From Sphingobacteriaceae bacterium (lineage in GTDB: Bacteria > Bacteroidota > Bacteroidia > Sphingobacteriales > Sphingobacteriaceae): DNA of 64,000 bases. Numbering within the stretch: the stretch's first letter is position 1; each line of letters starts with the position of its first letter. The translations under genes and the position numbers were made by a program. Below are positions 17,101 through 25,859 of this stretch, in pieces. The notes beneath the pieces are model-generated. The model was not told the origin of the DNA. It saw only the letters and a list, made by a program, of their open reading frames with translations, and did not search any database. The stretch covers positions 1 to 64,000 of the forward strand of contig CANHGR010000008.1 of assembly GCA_947460875.1 (NCBI GenBank), in the 5' to 3' direction.

Positions 17101-19950
17101 TTAAGTTTTATCACCAAGCTCGATTCCAAGGTATTTTCCGGTATGACTTCCCTGTACCTTAACCAGGTCTATAGGCGTTCCGGCAAAAAGCATCTCTCCG
17201 CCACCTGCACCCCCCTCGGCACCCATGTCGATCACCCAGTCGGCCACTTTAATAACATCCAGATTATGCTCAATGACCAGTACCGTATTTCCATGATCTA
17301 CCAAGCGGTTTAGAACACCCAACAAAACGTTGATATCCTCAAAATGAAGTCCGGTGGTTGGCTCATCAAGAATGTAGAATGTTTGCCCAGTATCTTTCTT
17401 AGAAAGTTCAGTTGCTAACTTAACCCGCTGCGCTTCTCCGCCCGATAGGGTAACCGAAGACTGTCCCAGTCGAATATATCCCAGGCCAACATCGTTCAGT
17501 GTCTTTATCTTACGATAGATCGCCGGAATCGACTCAAAAAATGCTACTGCATCTTCAATACTCATGTCCAGAACATCACTAATTGATTTTCCGCGATAGC
17601 GTACTTCCAAAGTTTCCCTATTATAGCGCCTTCCCCCACATTCTTCGCAAGGAACCTGAACATCCGGCAGAAAATTCATCTCAATGATTTTCATCCCACC
17701 GCCCTGACAGGTCTCACATCTGCCCCCTTTTACGTTAAAAGAGAACCTACCCGGTTTATAGCCGCGGATCTTCGCCTCAGGCAAAGCCACAAACAAATTT
17801 CTAATGTCAGAAAAAACTCCAGTGTAGGTTGATGGATTAGAGCGCGGCGTTCGTCCGATCGGTGCCTGATCAATTTCTATAACTTTGTCAATATGCTCCA
17901 AACCTTCTATCTTCTTATACTTAAGCGGCTGTTTCTTTGCCCTGAAAAAATGATGATTGAGTATAGGATACAGTGTTTCGGTAATCAAGCTGGATTTTCC
18001 ACTACCGGAAACTCCTGTTACGCAGATAAACTTGCCGAGAGGAAACTCGGCTGTTACATTCTTTAGATTATTGCCAATTGCATTTTTTAGTATAAGCGAC
18101 TTTCCGTTACCCGGACGTCTTTCCGCCGGAATTTTTATCTCCTTGTTTCCATTGAGATATGCAGTCGTTAGAGTAGATTTCCTTAAAACCGTTATGGGAG
18201 TGCCTTCCGCAACCACTTCGCCTCCATGTACTCCGGCTGCCGGACCCATATCAATTACGTGGTCGGCCTCTAGGATCATTTCCTTATCATGTTCTACCAC
18301 TAAAACAGAATTACCGATATCTCGAAGATTTTTCAATGCTCCTATTAGCCGGGCGTTATCCCTTTGGTGCAAACCAATACTGGGCTCGTCTAAAATATAC
18401 AACACATTAACTAACTGAGATCCAATTTGCGTTGCTAGCCTAATTCTTTGGGCTTCGCCTCCCGAGAGGGTTTTTGAAGTCCTGTCGAGGGTCAAATAAT
18501 TTAATCCCACATCTAACAGAAATCCAATTCTACCTCTTATTTCTTTTAATATTTCCTTAGAAATAATTAACTGTCGATTGCTAAGTTGGCCTTCGATCAT
18601 ACTAAACCAAACGCTTAAGGCGGAGATATCCATTCCCGCAAGCTCAGAGATATTTTTATCTCCAACTTTAAAGTGTAGCGATTCCTTTTTCAACCGCGCT
18701 CCATTACAAATAGGGCAAGTTTTCAGTATCCGGTAATTCTCAAGATCTTCGCCGGAATCCGCTCCCTTCTTATCGGATTGTTCCTCTAAAATCTTTATTA
18801 TCCCGTCAAAAGAGATTTGATAATTCTGCACATTCCATTTATTGTATTCTACTGGAACGGTAATTATATCATGCGAGCCATTCAAAATGATATCTATAAT
18901 TTCTTCCGGGAGCTTCTCAATAGGAACCGACAAAGAAAACTCATATTTCTTTGCTAAAGCTTTCAAAATCTGAAAGATCCACACTTCTCTATATTCGCCC
19001 AGAGGGGCAAGTCCGCCCTGAATAATACTTAGTTTCGGATTAGGTATCACCGATGCCCTGTCTACGTCAAAGATGTAACCAAGTCCGTCGCAACGCTCAC
19101 AAGCACCATATGGAGAGTTAAAGGAAAATGTGTTGGGCTGCGGCTCATCGTAAGAAATTCCCGAAACAGGGTCCATCAGATATTTACTAAAGAAATATTC
19201 CTTATTGTCCTGATCCGTTAACTTTATAATTCCCTTAGCCGCTTTAAGAGCAGTTTGAATTGAAGCATAAAGACGTTTCTTTTCATCTTCCGATATGATC
19301 AACCTGTCGACAACAATTTCAATATCGTGTATTTTATACCGATCAAGTTGCATTTTAGGCTTAATATCTACAATCTCGCCATCAACTCGAACTTTTAGGT
19401 AGCCTTGCTTACGGATTTGTTCAAATAGCTCCCGATAGTGCCCTTTTCTTCCCTTTACTGTAGGAGCTAAGATATTAATCGTCCGGTTCTTGAATTGAAG
19501 AAGAATACTGTTTAATATCTGACCCTCAGTCATACGCTCCATTTTTTCTCCGGTCATATAGGAGTATGCTTCGCCAATCCTTGCAAAAAGAAGGCGCATA
19601 AAATCATAAATTTCCGTGATGGTACCTACGGTCGATCGGGGATTTTTAGAGGTGGTTTTCTGTTCAATAGCAATTACTGGACTCAGTCCTGAAATTTTAT
19701 CTACATCGGGTCGCTCCATGCCACCAAGAAACTGCCGGGAGTAGGCCGAAAAGGTTTCCATGTAGCGGCGCTGACCTTCAGCATAAATGGTATCGAATGC
19801 CAAAGACGATTTACCGCTTCCGCTTAAACCTGTGATCACAACAAGTTTATTTCTCGGAAAGGAAACATCAATATTTTTAAGATTGTGGACTCTGGCACCG
19901 TAAACTTCTACTTCACTTTGGTCGCCCAGGTCGGGAATAATTTTGCTCAT
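17101..19950 (-). CDS. uvrA: excinuclease ABC subunit A
   Basis: 949 residues from ATG 19950; a GTG five codons upstream is also possible. Damage-recognition ATPase of nucleotide excision repair. Two ABC modules are complete: Walker [15 protein letters not shown] and [14 protein letters not shown]; signatures [16 protein letters not shown] and [15 protein letters not shown]. Zinc-binding pairs are seen at [25 protein letters not shown] and CEECGG. Converges with the cyclotransferase gene, 2 bp between stops. A CATCTTTG sequence at 19992-19985, one base off the -7 consensus, could be the promoter. Confidence 0.97.
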   Translation of the reverse strand: MSKIIPDLGDQSEVEVYGARVHNLKNIDVSFPRNKLVVITGLSGSGKSSLAFDTIYAEGQRRYMETFSAYSRQFLGGMERPDVDKISGLSPVIAIEQKTTSKNPRSTVGTITEIYDFMRLLFARIGEAYSYMTGEKMERMTEGQILNSILLQFKNRTINILAPTVKGRKGHYRELFEQIRKQGYLKVRVDGEIVDIKPKMQLDRYKIHDIEIVVDRLIISEDEKKRLYASIQTALKAAKGIIKLTDQDNKEYFFSKYLMDPVSGISYDEPQPNTFSFNSPYGACERCDGLGYIFDVDRASVIPNPKLSIIQGGLAPLGEYREVWIFQILKALAKKYEFSLSVPIEKLPEEIIDIILNGSHDIITVPVEYNKWNVQNYQISFDGIIKILEEQSDKKGADSGEDLENYRILKTCPICNGARLKKESLHFKVGDKNISELAGMDISALSVWFSMIEGQLSNRQLIISKEILKEIRGRIGFLLDVGLNYLTLDRTSKTLSGGEAQRIRLATQIGSQLVNVLYILDEPSIGLHQRDNARLIGALKNLRDIGNSVLVVEHDKEMILEADHVIDMGPAAGVHGGEVVAEGTPITVLRKSTLTTAYLNGNKEIKIPAERRPGNGKSLILKNAIGNNLKNVTAEFPLGKFICVTGVSGSGKSSLITETLYPILNHHFFRAKKQPLKYKKIEGLEHIDKVIEIDQAPIGRTPRSNPSTYTGVFSDIRNLFVALPEAKIRGYKPGRFSFNVKGGRCETCQGGGMKIIEMNFLPDVQVPCEECGGRRYNRETLEVRYRGKSISDVLDMSIEDAVAFFESIPAIYRKIKTLNDVGLGYIRLGQSSVTLSGGEAQRVKLATELSKKDTGQTFYILDEPTTGLHFEDINVLLGVLNRLVDHGNTVLVIEHNLDVIKVADWVIDMGAEGGAGGGEMLFAGTPIDLVKVQGSHTGKYLGIELGDKT

Positions 19951-20043
19951 AAAAACATGAACCACCGCTCAGGCAGTCGGATTACAAAGATGCAAAATTG
20001 TTACAGAAGAGCCCGAACGGAAAACAATAAAACTAATCTACTT

Positions 20044-20874
20044 TTAATTGTAAAAAATATATGGCTTTACAACCGCAGGTTTATCCGCTAAGGGCAGGAT
20101 TTCGTATAGATGCTTAAAATCAGAATTTATAAAACGCCGAGCTTCAATTGGTTTCGCGTAGCCGTGTTGCACCGGATTTTCGATAATCTCTTTCATTGAA
20201 ATCAATTTGTAAACATAACTTCCGGTTTCCCGATTAAGCTTCATTTTGAAGTAATTGTCTTGACGCTGTCTGATCATCTGCCTCTTCAAATTTGTTTCGC
20301 CAATATTATATGCGGCAGCAACGAGTGTCCAGTCGTTGAACTCCATATATAGAGACTTTAAATACTTACAAGCAGCAATCGTAGACCTACGAATATCTTG
20401 CCGCTCATCCACATTCTTATCTACTCTAAGTCCGTAGGTTCGAGCAGTACCCGGCATAAATTGCCAATAACCCGAGGCGCCCCTATATGAGGATGTACCG
20501 CTCTCAAAACCGCTTTCGACTAAAGGAATGTATTTAAAATCATCTGGTATTCCGTATGCCTTCAACATCGACTCTACAATCGGAAACCATCTCTTAGCAT
20601 TTTGATGCAATTTCGATGTCTGCATCGTATTGTGACTATACGCTTTAAGCTCTTTTCTTATCCGTTTAACAACATTTGGATCTTGCGAAGGCATGGTTTC
20701 ATTTGCAAAACTCATAGAAGCTATAAAACTGTCTGTGGAAGAGTCTTTTTGAGGTGAATCACCAAATTTAAATGGCGATTTCTGGCGGTCTGAAGGTGTG
20801 CTAAAAATAAAAAGCTTAGCCAGCACCATCAATACCAGCATGCCGGAGCACGCAATGAAGTGTTTTTTTATCAT
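20044..20874 (-). CDS. lytic transglycosylase (SLT domain, MltD-like)
   Basis: 276 residues from ATG 20874; the longer frame to 20907 runs into the promoter. One N-terminal hydrophobic segment (IACSGMLVLMVLAKLFIF) is a membrane anchor or signal. The SLT lysozyme-like domain is clear: KYIPLVESGFESG with the catalytic Glu, GASGYWQFMPGTARTYGL, and AAAYNIGETNL. It should cleave the peptidoglycan MurNAc-GlcNAc bond in the periplasm, forming 1,6-anhydro ends. No LysM repeats, unlike E. coli MltD. The catalytic Glu is at the usual place, so activity is expected. Confidence 0.88.
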   Translation of the reverse strand: MIKKHFIACSGMLVLMVLAKLFIFSTPSDRQKSPFKFGDSPQKDSSTDSFIASMSFANETMPSQDPNVVKRIRKELKAYSHNTMQTSKLHQNAKRWFPIVESMLKAYGIPDDFKYIPLVESGFESGTSSYRGASGYWQFMPGTARTYGLRVDKNVDERQDIRRSTIAACKYLKSLYMEFNDWTLVAAAYNIGETNLKRQMIRQRQDNYFKMKLNRETGSYVYKLISMKEIIENPVQHGYAKPIEARRFINSDFKHLYEILPLADKPAVVKPYIFYN

Positions 20875-20904
20875 ATCCTCTTTTATTATTAGTAAAAAAG
20901 TCAA

Positions 20905-20936
20905 CAAAGATAATTTTTATCTTGTTAATTACCAAA
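20905..20936 (-). promoter_or_regulatory. promoter of the lytic transglycosylase gene
   Basis: Minus-strand TTTG (20936-20933), 20-bp spacer, TATCTTTG (20912-20905): an exact match to the Bacteroidota consensus. Predicted leader about 27 bases to ATG 20874, with GAGG just before the ATG. Confidence 0.6.
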
Positions 20937-21029
20937 TAGTTACAAAACAGCCCCTGCTAAACTGCTGGTTTTTACGTTCTTACGTCCTAAAAAATGGGCG
21001 ACAATATCAATATAACTTGTTAATTTTGT

Positions 21030-21037
21030 TAGCTTTG
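21030..21037 (+). promoter_or_regulatory. -7 box (TAGCTTTG) of the pseudouridine synthase gene
   Basis: TAGCTTTG fits TAnnTTTG and lies 23 bp before ATG 21061. No TTTG at 19-21 bp upstream was seen. AAGAGG eight bases before the ATG resembles a ribosome binding site. Confidence 0.4.
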
Positions 21038-21060
21038 CAGCCCCATTCTAAAGAGGTATT

Positions 21061-22389
21061 ATGCCATTCAAAAATAACAGGAACAGTCGCGATGACAAGT
21101 CCAAAAAAGCAGATAGGACGACTAAATCTTCCAAAGATTTTGCTCCAAAAAGCTCGAGAAATAGAACCGAAAGAACTGATTCAACAAGCGTTAGACCAAA
21201 AAAATTATTTGGAATCTCGAATGAAATTCCTCTAAAGAGTGACTCTAAGAGAGGCGCAGAAAGTCCGTTTGGCAAAGGCATAATCTCTGAAAGAGCTTCT
21301 GATCCAAAATCGGAAAGGCCTTTTAAAAGGCCGGAAAACAAGAGGCTTGAAAAATCTGACAACAAATCTTCCGGAAGAATTGTAAACAAGCCTTTCGGCA
21401 AGTCAGATGATAAGAAATTTGGCCGTTCCGGCGATAGAAAGACCGGAAGTACTGGTGCCAAAAAGATTTGGACTAAATCGGCGGACAGTTCGGGCGATGA
21501 GCGTGGACCAAGCCGTTATGGAAAATCAGACACGGGCCGTCCTTTTAGTAAGACTTATAAACCTAGAGCCCCATATTCTACAGACGATCGTAAAAATGCA
21601 ACAGCAGATCGCTCAGAGCGCAAGCTAGGGGGTAAAGGCAAAAAATCGCCGGTTGAAAAAATTGCCGATGACGGCCTGATCCGCCTTAACAGGTATATTG
21701 CAAATGCAGGAATCTGTTCGCGACGAAAAGCTGATGAGTTGATTCAGGCCGGAGTTGTATCAGTAAATGGAGAGGTTGTTTCAGAATTAGGTACTAAAGT
21801 AGACCCATCAAAAGACCTTATACGGTATAACGGCGAGACCTTAAAACGAGAAAGAATGGTTTATGTATTACTAAATAAACCGAAAGATTATATAACAACC
21901 ACAGACGATCCGCAAGAACGTAGAACCGTGATGGAGCTGGTGGAAAAAGCTTCGCGCGAACGCATCTATCCCGTAGGTCGTCTAGATAGAAATACCACAG
22001 GCTTACTTTTGATGACGAATGATGGAGCGTTAGCGGAAAAACTATCGCATCCCAAAAGCAACATTACGAAGCTTTATCAGGTTGAATTAAACAAAAACCT
22101 CGCACAGGGCGATTTAAATAAAATTTCTTTCGGACTGGAGTTGGAAGATGGGCCGATCAAGCCAGATGCAGTAAGTTATGTTCAAGGAGGCAGCAAAAAA
22201 GAAATTGGCATTCAAATCCATAGCGGAAGAAATCGTGTTGTAAGGCGTATTTTTGAACACCTCGGATACGAAGTCGTTAAATTAGACCGTGTGGTGTATG
22301 GCAGTCTAACAAAGAAAGATCTAACCCGTGGACGATGGAGATATCTTGAAGAGAAAGAGATCGTTCAGTTGAAACACCTAATCAAATAA
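21061..22389 (+). CDS. RluB/RsuA-type rRNA pseudouridine synthase with long basic N-terminal extension
   Basis: 442 residues. From about residue 197 it is a standard RsuA/RluB enzyme: S4 RNA-binding domain (LNRYIANAGICSRRKADELI), then the synthase domain with catalytic Asp in VGRLDRNTTGLLLM, and SGRNRVVRRIFEHLGYEV. The first ~195 residues are a low-complexity, Lys/Arg/Ser/Gly/Asp-rich stretch with repeated SDD/DK/FGK-type units and no predicted fold, likely disordered and RNA-contacting. It should make pseudouridine in 23S (or 16S) rRNA; the exact target cannot be told. Similar tails are known on Bacteroidota RNA enzymes, but this one makes up over 40 percent of the protein. Confidence 0.88.
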   Translation: MPFKNNRNSRDDKSKKADRTTKSSKDFAPKSSRNRTERTDSTSVRPKKLFGISNEIPLKSDSKRGAESPFGKGIISERASDPKSERPFKRPENKRLEKSDNKSSGRIVNKPFGKSDDKKFGRSGDRKTGSTGAKKIWTKSADSSGDERGPSRYGKSDTGRPFSKTYKPRAPYSTDDRKNATADRSERKLGGKGKKSPVEKIADDGLIRLNRYIANAGICSRRKADELIQAGVVSVNGEVVSELGTKVDPSKDLIRYNGETLKRERMVYVLLNKPKDYITTTDDPQERRTVMELVEKASRERIYPVGRLDRNTTGLLLMTNDGALAEKLSHPKSNITKLYQVELNKNLAQGDLNKISFGLELEDGPIKPDAVSYVQGGSKKEIGIQIHSGRNRVVRRIFEHLGYEVVKLDRVVYGSLTKKDLTRGRWRYLEEKEIVQLKHLIK

Positions 22390-22439
22390 TAGCGAAAATT
22401 ATTTAGAGAAATTATAACTTGCATCATAATTTCTCCCTT

Positions 22440-23573
22440 ATGAACCGCACCACTTTAGTTTTAGTTGCTGCTCTTTTAGGCATCACAAATTTCTCCATTG
22501 CACAAAGTCCCAAGTATCATATTTTAGTAGGTACTTATACCAGTACTGGTAAAAGTGATGGCATCTATGTCTACGAGTTTGATGATCAAACGGGCGCCCT
22601 AAGTTATAAAAGTAAAATCACCGGAATAAGCAACCCAACTTACCTAGCTGTATCTCCAAACAGGAAACAGGTTTACTCGGTAAGTGAAGACAAAACACAA
22701 GCCATAAATTCATTCAATTATGATTCGAAATCAGGGGAGCTGACTTTCCTTAATAAACTAAGCACCAGCGGAGATGCTCCTTGTTATGTTTCGGTAGATG
22801 CTAGCGGAAAATATGTTTTTGCGGCAAATTATGGGGGAGGTAGCATAGTGGCTTTCCAAATTCGGCAAGATGGTTCTATAGGATCAGATTCGCAATTTAT
22901 TAAACATGAGGGAAGCAGTATCGTAAAAGGACGCCAAAGTACTGCTCACGCGCATTCTGTGGTGCTATCACCCGATAACAAGTTCTTATTTGTGCCGGAT
23001 CTAGGGATTGATAAGATTAATATCTACAAGTTTAATCCTAAGAACAGTGCACCTTTGAGCCCGTCCGAACCAGCATCCGTTCCGGTAACTCCGGGAAGTG
23101 GCCCAAGACACATCACATTTCACCCAAACAATAAGTTTGCATATTCAATACATGAGCTCAATGGAATGATTACGGCATTTAGCTATAAAAAGGGTGTCCT
23201 AAAAGAAATTCAAACTGCTCCTACTTTACCCGAGGGATTTAAAGGTAGGATCAGCGGAGCTGATATTCACGTTTCACCTGATGGCGAATTTCTATACGGC
23301 TCTAATCGCGGAGACGGGAATGATTTAGTAATTTATCGTATCGATCAAAAAAACGGACGTATCAACTTTGTGGGCAGACAAGCATCTCTTGGCAGGACTC
23401 CGCGCAACTTTACCATGGACCCATCAGGCAGCTTCTTGCTCGTCGCTAATCAAGATACTGACAACATCAGTGTTTTTAAACGTGATAAAAAAACCGGCTT
23501 GCTAACCGATACCGGACTAAAAGTTGACAATATCGGAAAACCTGCATTTCTTAAGTTTGTTGAAACTAACTAA
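22440..23573 (+). CDS. secreted lactonase-family beta-propeller (6-phosphogluconolactonase-like)
   Basis: 377 residues from ATG 22440, which begins a signal peptide (MNRTTLVLVAALLG, cleavage after SIAQ); the frame extends 7 codons upstream without a better start. The body is a seven-bladed propeller of the Pgl/lactonase family: YHILVGTYTSTGKSDGIYVYEFD, GPRHITFHPNNKFAY, GRTPRNFTMDPSGSFLLVANQ. The family name comes from cytoplasmic 6-phosphogluconolactonase, but an exported copy cannot serve the pentose phosphate pathway in the cytoplasm; a sugar-lactone hydrolase in the periplasm is more likely. Confidence 0.85.
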   Translation: MNRTTLVLVAALLGITNFSIAQSPKYHILVGTYTSTGKSDGIYVYEFDDQTGALSYKSKITGISNPTYLAVSPNRKQVYSVSEDKTQAINSFNYDSKSGELTFLNKLSTSGDAPCYVSVDASGKYVFAANYGGGSIVAFQIRQDGSIGSDSQFIKHEGSSIVKGRQSTAHAHSVVLSPDNKFLFVPDLGIDKINIYKFNPKNSAPLSPSEPASVPVTPGSGPRHITFHPNNKFAYSIHELNGMITAFSYKKGVLKEIQTAPTLPEGFKGRISGADIHVSPDGEFLYGSNRGDGNDLVIYRIDQKNGRINFVGRQASLGRTPRNFTMDPSGSFLLVANQDTDNISVFKRDKKTGLLTDTGLKVDNIGKPAFLKFVETN

Positions 23574-23597
23574 AAGAATGCCTTCGCATTGCACGTG

Positions 23598-23635
23598 AAT
23601 TGGTTCATTGAAACCGAATTGCCCGATTTTCTTTT
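23598..23635 (+). terminator. putative terminator after the lactonase gene
   Basis: AATTGGTT (23598-23605) pairs with AACC-G-AATT (23612-23620, one bulged G), loop of six, followed after a few bases by a T-rich run (TTTTCTTTTT, 23627-23636). The bulge and the gap before the T run lower confidence. Confidence 0.4.
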
Positions 23636-23898
23636 TGCTGAAAATCAAAGCAATGACCTAGAGCCACCTAGATCAAAACAAAAATAACGATGTTGGATAA
23701 GTATCCTCCGCCTAGTTTATTGGCACCATACCCTGCAAGCAATCCTATAAATGATTATTCATCTGATACGTTTAAGTTAAAACATAAGCTTCAATTTAGC
23801 CGATGTATCAACTATAACACTAGCATCATTGCTGTTTGACATTTTGTAAAACTTGAAGACTCATGTCTTTATTGATTTGACATGTAATCATAGACATT
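23636..23898. other. AT-rich intergenic sequence with no gene seen
   Basis: Part of the 646-bp stretch between the lactonase and Lrp genes. It has stops in all frames and no repeat or hairpin that I could support. Confidence 0.5.
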
Positions 23899-23928
23899 AA
23901 AAAAGCATCCGATGGGCAGACACTTTTT
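23899..23928 (-). terminator. terminator-like hairpin downstream of the tRNA-like gene
   Basis: On the minus strand AAAAAGTGTC (23928-23919) pairs with GATGCTTTTT, with two G-T wobbles, and ends in a run of six T. It lies about 40 bp past the 3' end of the tRNA-like sequence, in the right orientation to end its transcript. Confidence 0.45.
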
Positions 23929-23966
23929 CAACTAACCAATTATAACCTAAAAATAAACGAAAGTAG

Positions 23967-24076
23967 CTGTAGGGGAAGGAGTCGAACCTTCAAGGAGTGG
24001 TTAGCCCGTTACCGGATTTCCCAGATTCTCCGCCACCGAGACAAGGAGGTGTGTCTGCCAATTTCACCACCCTACA
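23967..24076 (-). tRNA. atypical class II tRNA-like gene (110 nt, anticodon position reads GTC)
   Basis: Minus strand 24076 to 23967. Seen: a perfect 7-bp acceptor stem TGTAGGG/CCCTACA with G at position 73; D-arm GTG...CAC with a loop containing TTGGCAGA; T-arm GAAGG-TTCGACT-CCTTC, perfect. The anticodon arm CCTCC-TTGTCTC-GGTGG has one T-T mismatch and places GTC at 34-36. The variable region is 41 nt (24032-23992), far above the 13-20 usual for Leu or Ser tRNAs; it can fold as GGAG/CTCC with an inner CCG-GTAA-CGG hairpin. CCA is not encoded. Body shape is Leu/Ser-type, and G73 favours Ser over Leu, but the anticodon would be Asp. It has a full-consensus promoter and a terminator-like hairpin. 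It could be functional, a decoy or regulatory tRNA-like RNA, or a decaying tRNA. Confidence 0.6.
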
Positions 24077-24110
24077 GTGTTTTAACAACCGTTTTATTGA
24101 TTGCGTAAAT

Positions 24111-24143
24111 CAAATGTAAGGCATTTATAATATCAATTGCAAA
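24111..24143 (-). promoter_or_regulatory. consensus promoter of the tRNA-like gene
   Basis: Minus-strand TTTG (24143-24140), 21-bp spacer, TACATTTG (24118-24111), an exact match to TTTG-N19-21-TAnnTTTG. Predicted start near 24107, about 30 bases before the mature 5' end. It faces away from the Lrp gene, so the tRNA-like sequence is the only visible gene it could serve. Confidence 0.55.
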
Positions 24144-24219
24144 TATTTTAACAAAATATTTCAATTTTTACTATTTTATTATTTAATTCGCATATAAATT
24201 ATTATTGTACAAAATTCAA

Positions 24220-24702
24220 ATGGAAAAACGGATGCAAAATTTAGAAATTGATAATCTGGACATGCAAATACTGGGATTCTTGCTAGAAGACGCCACTATC
24301 CCATATACTGAAATTGCTAAAAGACTAATTGTTTCCGGTGGGACGATTCATGTGAGAATGAAAAAAATGCAAGACATGGGGATAATAAAAGGATCGAATC
24401 TTATTATTGATGCCCAAAAAATAGGGTATGACGTTTGCGCTTTCTTAGGCATTTTCCTTGAAAAAGGATCCATTTACAAAGATGCCGTAGAAAAACTGAA
24501 GAAAGTAAAGGAGATTGTTGAATTACATTATTGCACCGGCACTTATAGCATGTTTGCAAAAATTATCTGTCGGGATACCAACCACCTTAGGGAAGTATTG
24601 AACGAAGATATTCAAGCAATAGAAGGAATTCAACGCACTGAAACATTTATATCTCTCGAAGAGAGTATTAAACGCCAGATTGATCTAGCAAGACAAGCCT
24701 AA
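24220..24702 (+). CDS. Lrp/AsnC-family transcriptional regulator
   Basis: 160 residues from ATG 24220 (a further ATG at 24232 is possible; the TTG at 24205 is less likely). N-terminal winged helix-turn-helix: LDMQILGFLLEDATIPYTEIAKRL then VSGGTIHVRMKKMQDMG; C-terminal RAM domain with the beta-alpha-beta pattern (YDVCAFLGIFLEKGS, VELHYCTGTYSMFAKIIC). Such regulators usually sense amino acids as octamers. It stands alone, converging on pdhB with 23 bp between stops; its targets are unknown. Confidence 0.9.
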   Translation: MEKRMQNLEIDNLDMQILGFLLEDATIPYTEIAKRLIVSGGTIHVRMKKMQDMGIIKGSNLIIDAQKIGYDVCAFLGIFLEKGSIYKDAVEKLKKVKEIVELHYCTGTYSMFAKIICRDTNHLREVLNEDIQAIEGIQRTETFISLEESIKRQIDLARQA

Positions 24703-24725
24703 AAATTTCCAAGAATATCTACCGT

Positions 24726-25712
24726 CTACTTTTGAATGTACATGACACTTTTTACAGTGGCTACTACTCTTTCAACATTAGGGAGGGCTTCAACCAATAA
24801 GGTTGGAGCATATGGAATGGGCACATCTGCAGATACAACCCTTAAAATTGGCGCATCAAGAAAATCGAAAGCATCTTTCTGAACTTTAAATGAAACTTCT
24901 GTCGCTATTGATCCGAGTGGCCAGGTTTCTTCAACTATTATTAGCCTGTTAGTTTTCTTTACAGACGCAATAACCGTATCGTAATCAATTGGGCGAACAG
25001 TTCGTAAATCGATAACTTCAGCACTGATACCTTCTTTTGCTAATTCTTCAACCGCAGGATTAACTACGCGGGTCAACATCTTGCCATAAGTAACTATCGT
25101 TACATCGCTGCCTTCTTTTACAACATTGGCTTTGCCAATTTCTATATAATATTCTTCTTCAGGCACTTCTCCTTTATCGCCATACATTACTTCAGATTCC
25201 ATGAAAATTACAGGATCGGGATCTAAAATTGATTGCTTTAATAATCCTTTTGCTTCATATGGAGTAGAGGGCACTACAACTTTTAAACCTGGACAGTTTG
25301 CATACCAGTTTTCAAAATTCTGCGAGTGCTGCGCACCCAACTGACCGGCATTGCCCGTAGGTCCGCGAAATACGATAGGAACTGAAAATTGCCCACCACT
25401 CATTGACAGCACCTTGGCTGCACCATTTATTATCTGATCGATACCAACTAATGAGAAGTTGAAGGTCATAAACTCAATCACCGGACGTAATCCATTCATT
25501 GCCGCACCAATGCCGATGCCCGTAAACCCCAATTCAGAAATTGGAGTGTCTATTACTCTTTTCGGACCGAACTCGTCCAACATGCCCTGACTAACCTTAT
25601 ATGCCCCATTATATTCAGCAACTTCTTCGCCCATTAAAAAAATCTTCTCATCTTTTCGCATTTCTTCATTTAATGCTTCACGAAGCGCTTCTCTGAACTG
25701 TATCTCTCTCAT
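24726..25712 (-). CDS. pdhB: pyruvate dehydrogenase E1 component, beta subunit
   Basis: 328 residues, the normal length. With the alpha subunit (not in this window) it decarboxylates pyruvate using thiamine diphosphate. Seen: MREIQFREALREALNEEM, the E1-beta MGEEVAEYNGAYKVSQGML block, FRGPTGNAGQLGAQHSQ, and the C-terminal transketolase domain (VVEETWPLGSIATEV). Related acetoin or branched-chain E1-beta enzymes are close, but the pattern fits PdhB best. Has its own consensus promoter. Confidence 0.92.
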   Translation of the reverse strand: MREIQFREALREALNEEMRKDEKIFLMGEEVAEYNGAYKVSQGMLDEFGPKRVIDTPISELGFTGIGIGAAMNGLRPVIEFMTFNFSLVGIDQIINGAAKVLSMSGGQFSVPIVFRGPTGNAGQLGAQHSQNFENWYANCPGLKVVVPSTPYEAKGLLKQSILDPDPVIFMESEVMYGDKGEVPEEEYYIEIGKANVVKEGSDVTIVTYGKMLTRVVNPAVEELAKEGISAEVIDLRTVRPIDYDTVIASVKKTNRLIIVEETWPLGSIATEVSFKVQKDAFDFLDAPILRVVSADVPIPYAPTLLVEALPNVERVVATVKSVMYIQK

Positions 25713-25731
25713 GTTTAATCAAGTTTGGACG

Positions 25732-25761
25732 CAAATATAATGAGTAATGTTTGAAATACAA
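25732..25761 (-). promoter_or_regulatory. pdhB promoter
   Basis: Minus-strand GTTG with TTG at 25761-25759, a 19-bp spacer and TATATTTG (25739-25732). The leader to ATG 25712 would be about 16 bases. Confidence 0.55.
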
Positions 25762-25859
25762 CCCTGTAATAAAGAGGGCACAGTAATTTTGGTTTTCGGA
25801 GACAGATTACCCGATTTTAGGATAGGTTTTCTTAATCTTCAGGGCTATTTTCTACTGAT

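Noticed and set aside
17957-18418. A 153-residue frame on the plus strand
   Set aside because: It lies antisense inside uvrA, with no family features.
21048-21461. A 137-residue frame on the minus strand
   Set aside because: It is the shadow of the low-complexity extension of the pseudouridine synthase, with a repetitive composition.
23967-24076. A normal tRNA-Asp, from the GTC at the anticodon position
   Set aside because: The D-arm and the 41-nt variable region are not those of tRNA-Asp, and the anticodon stem has a mismatch; it is reported as tRNA-like instead.
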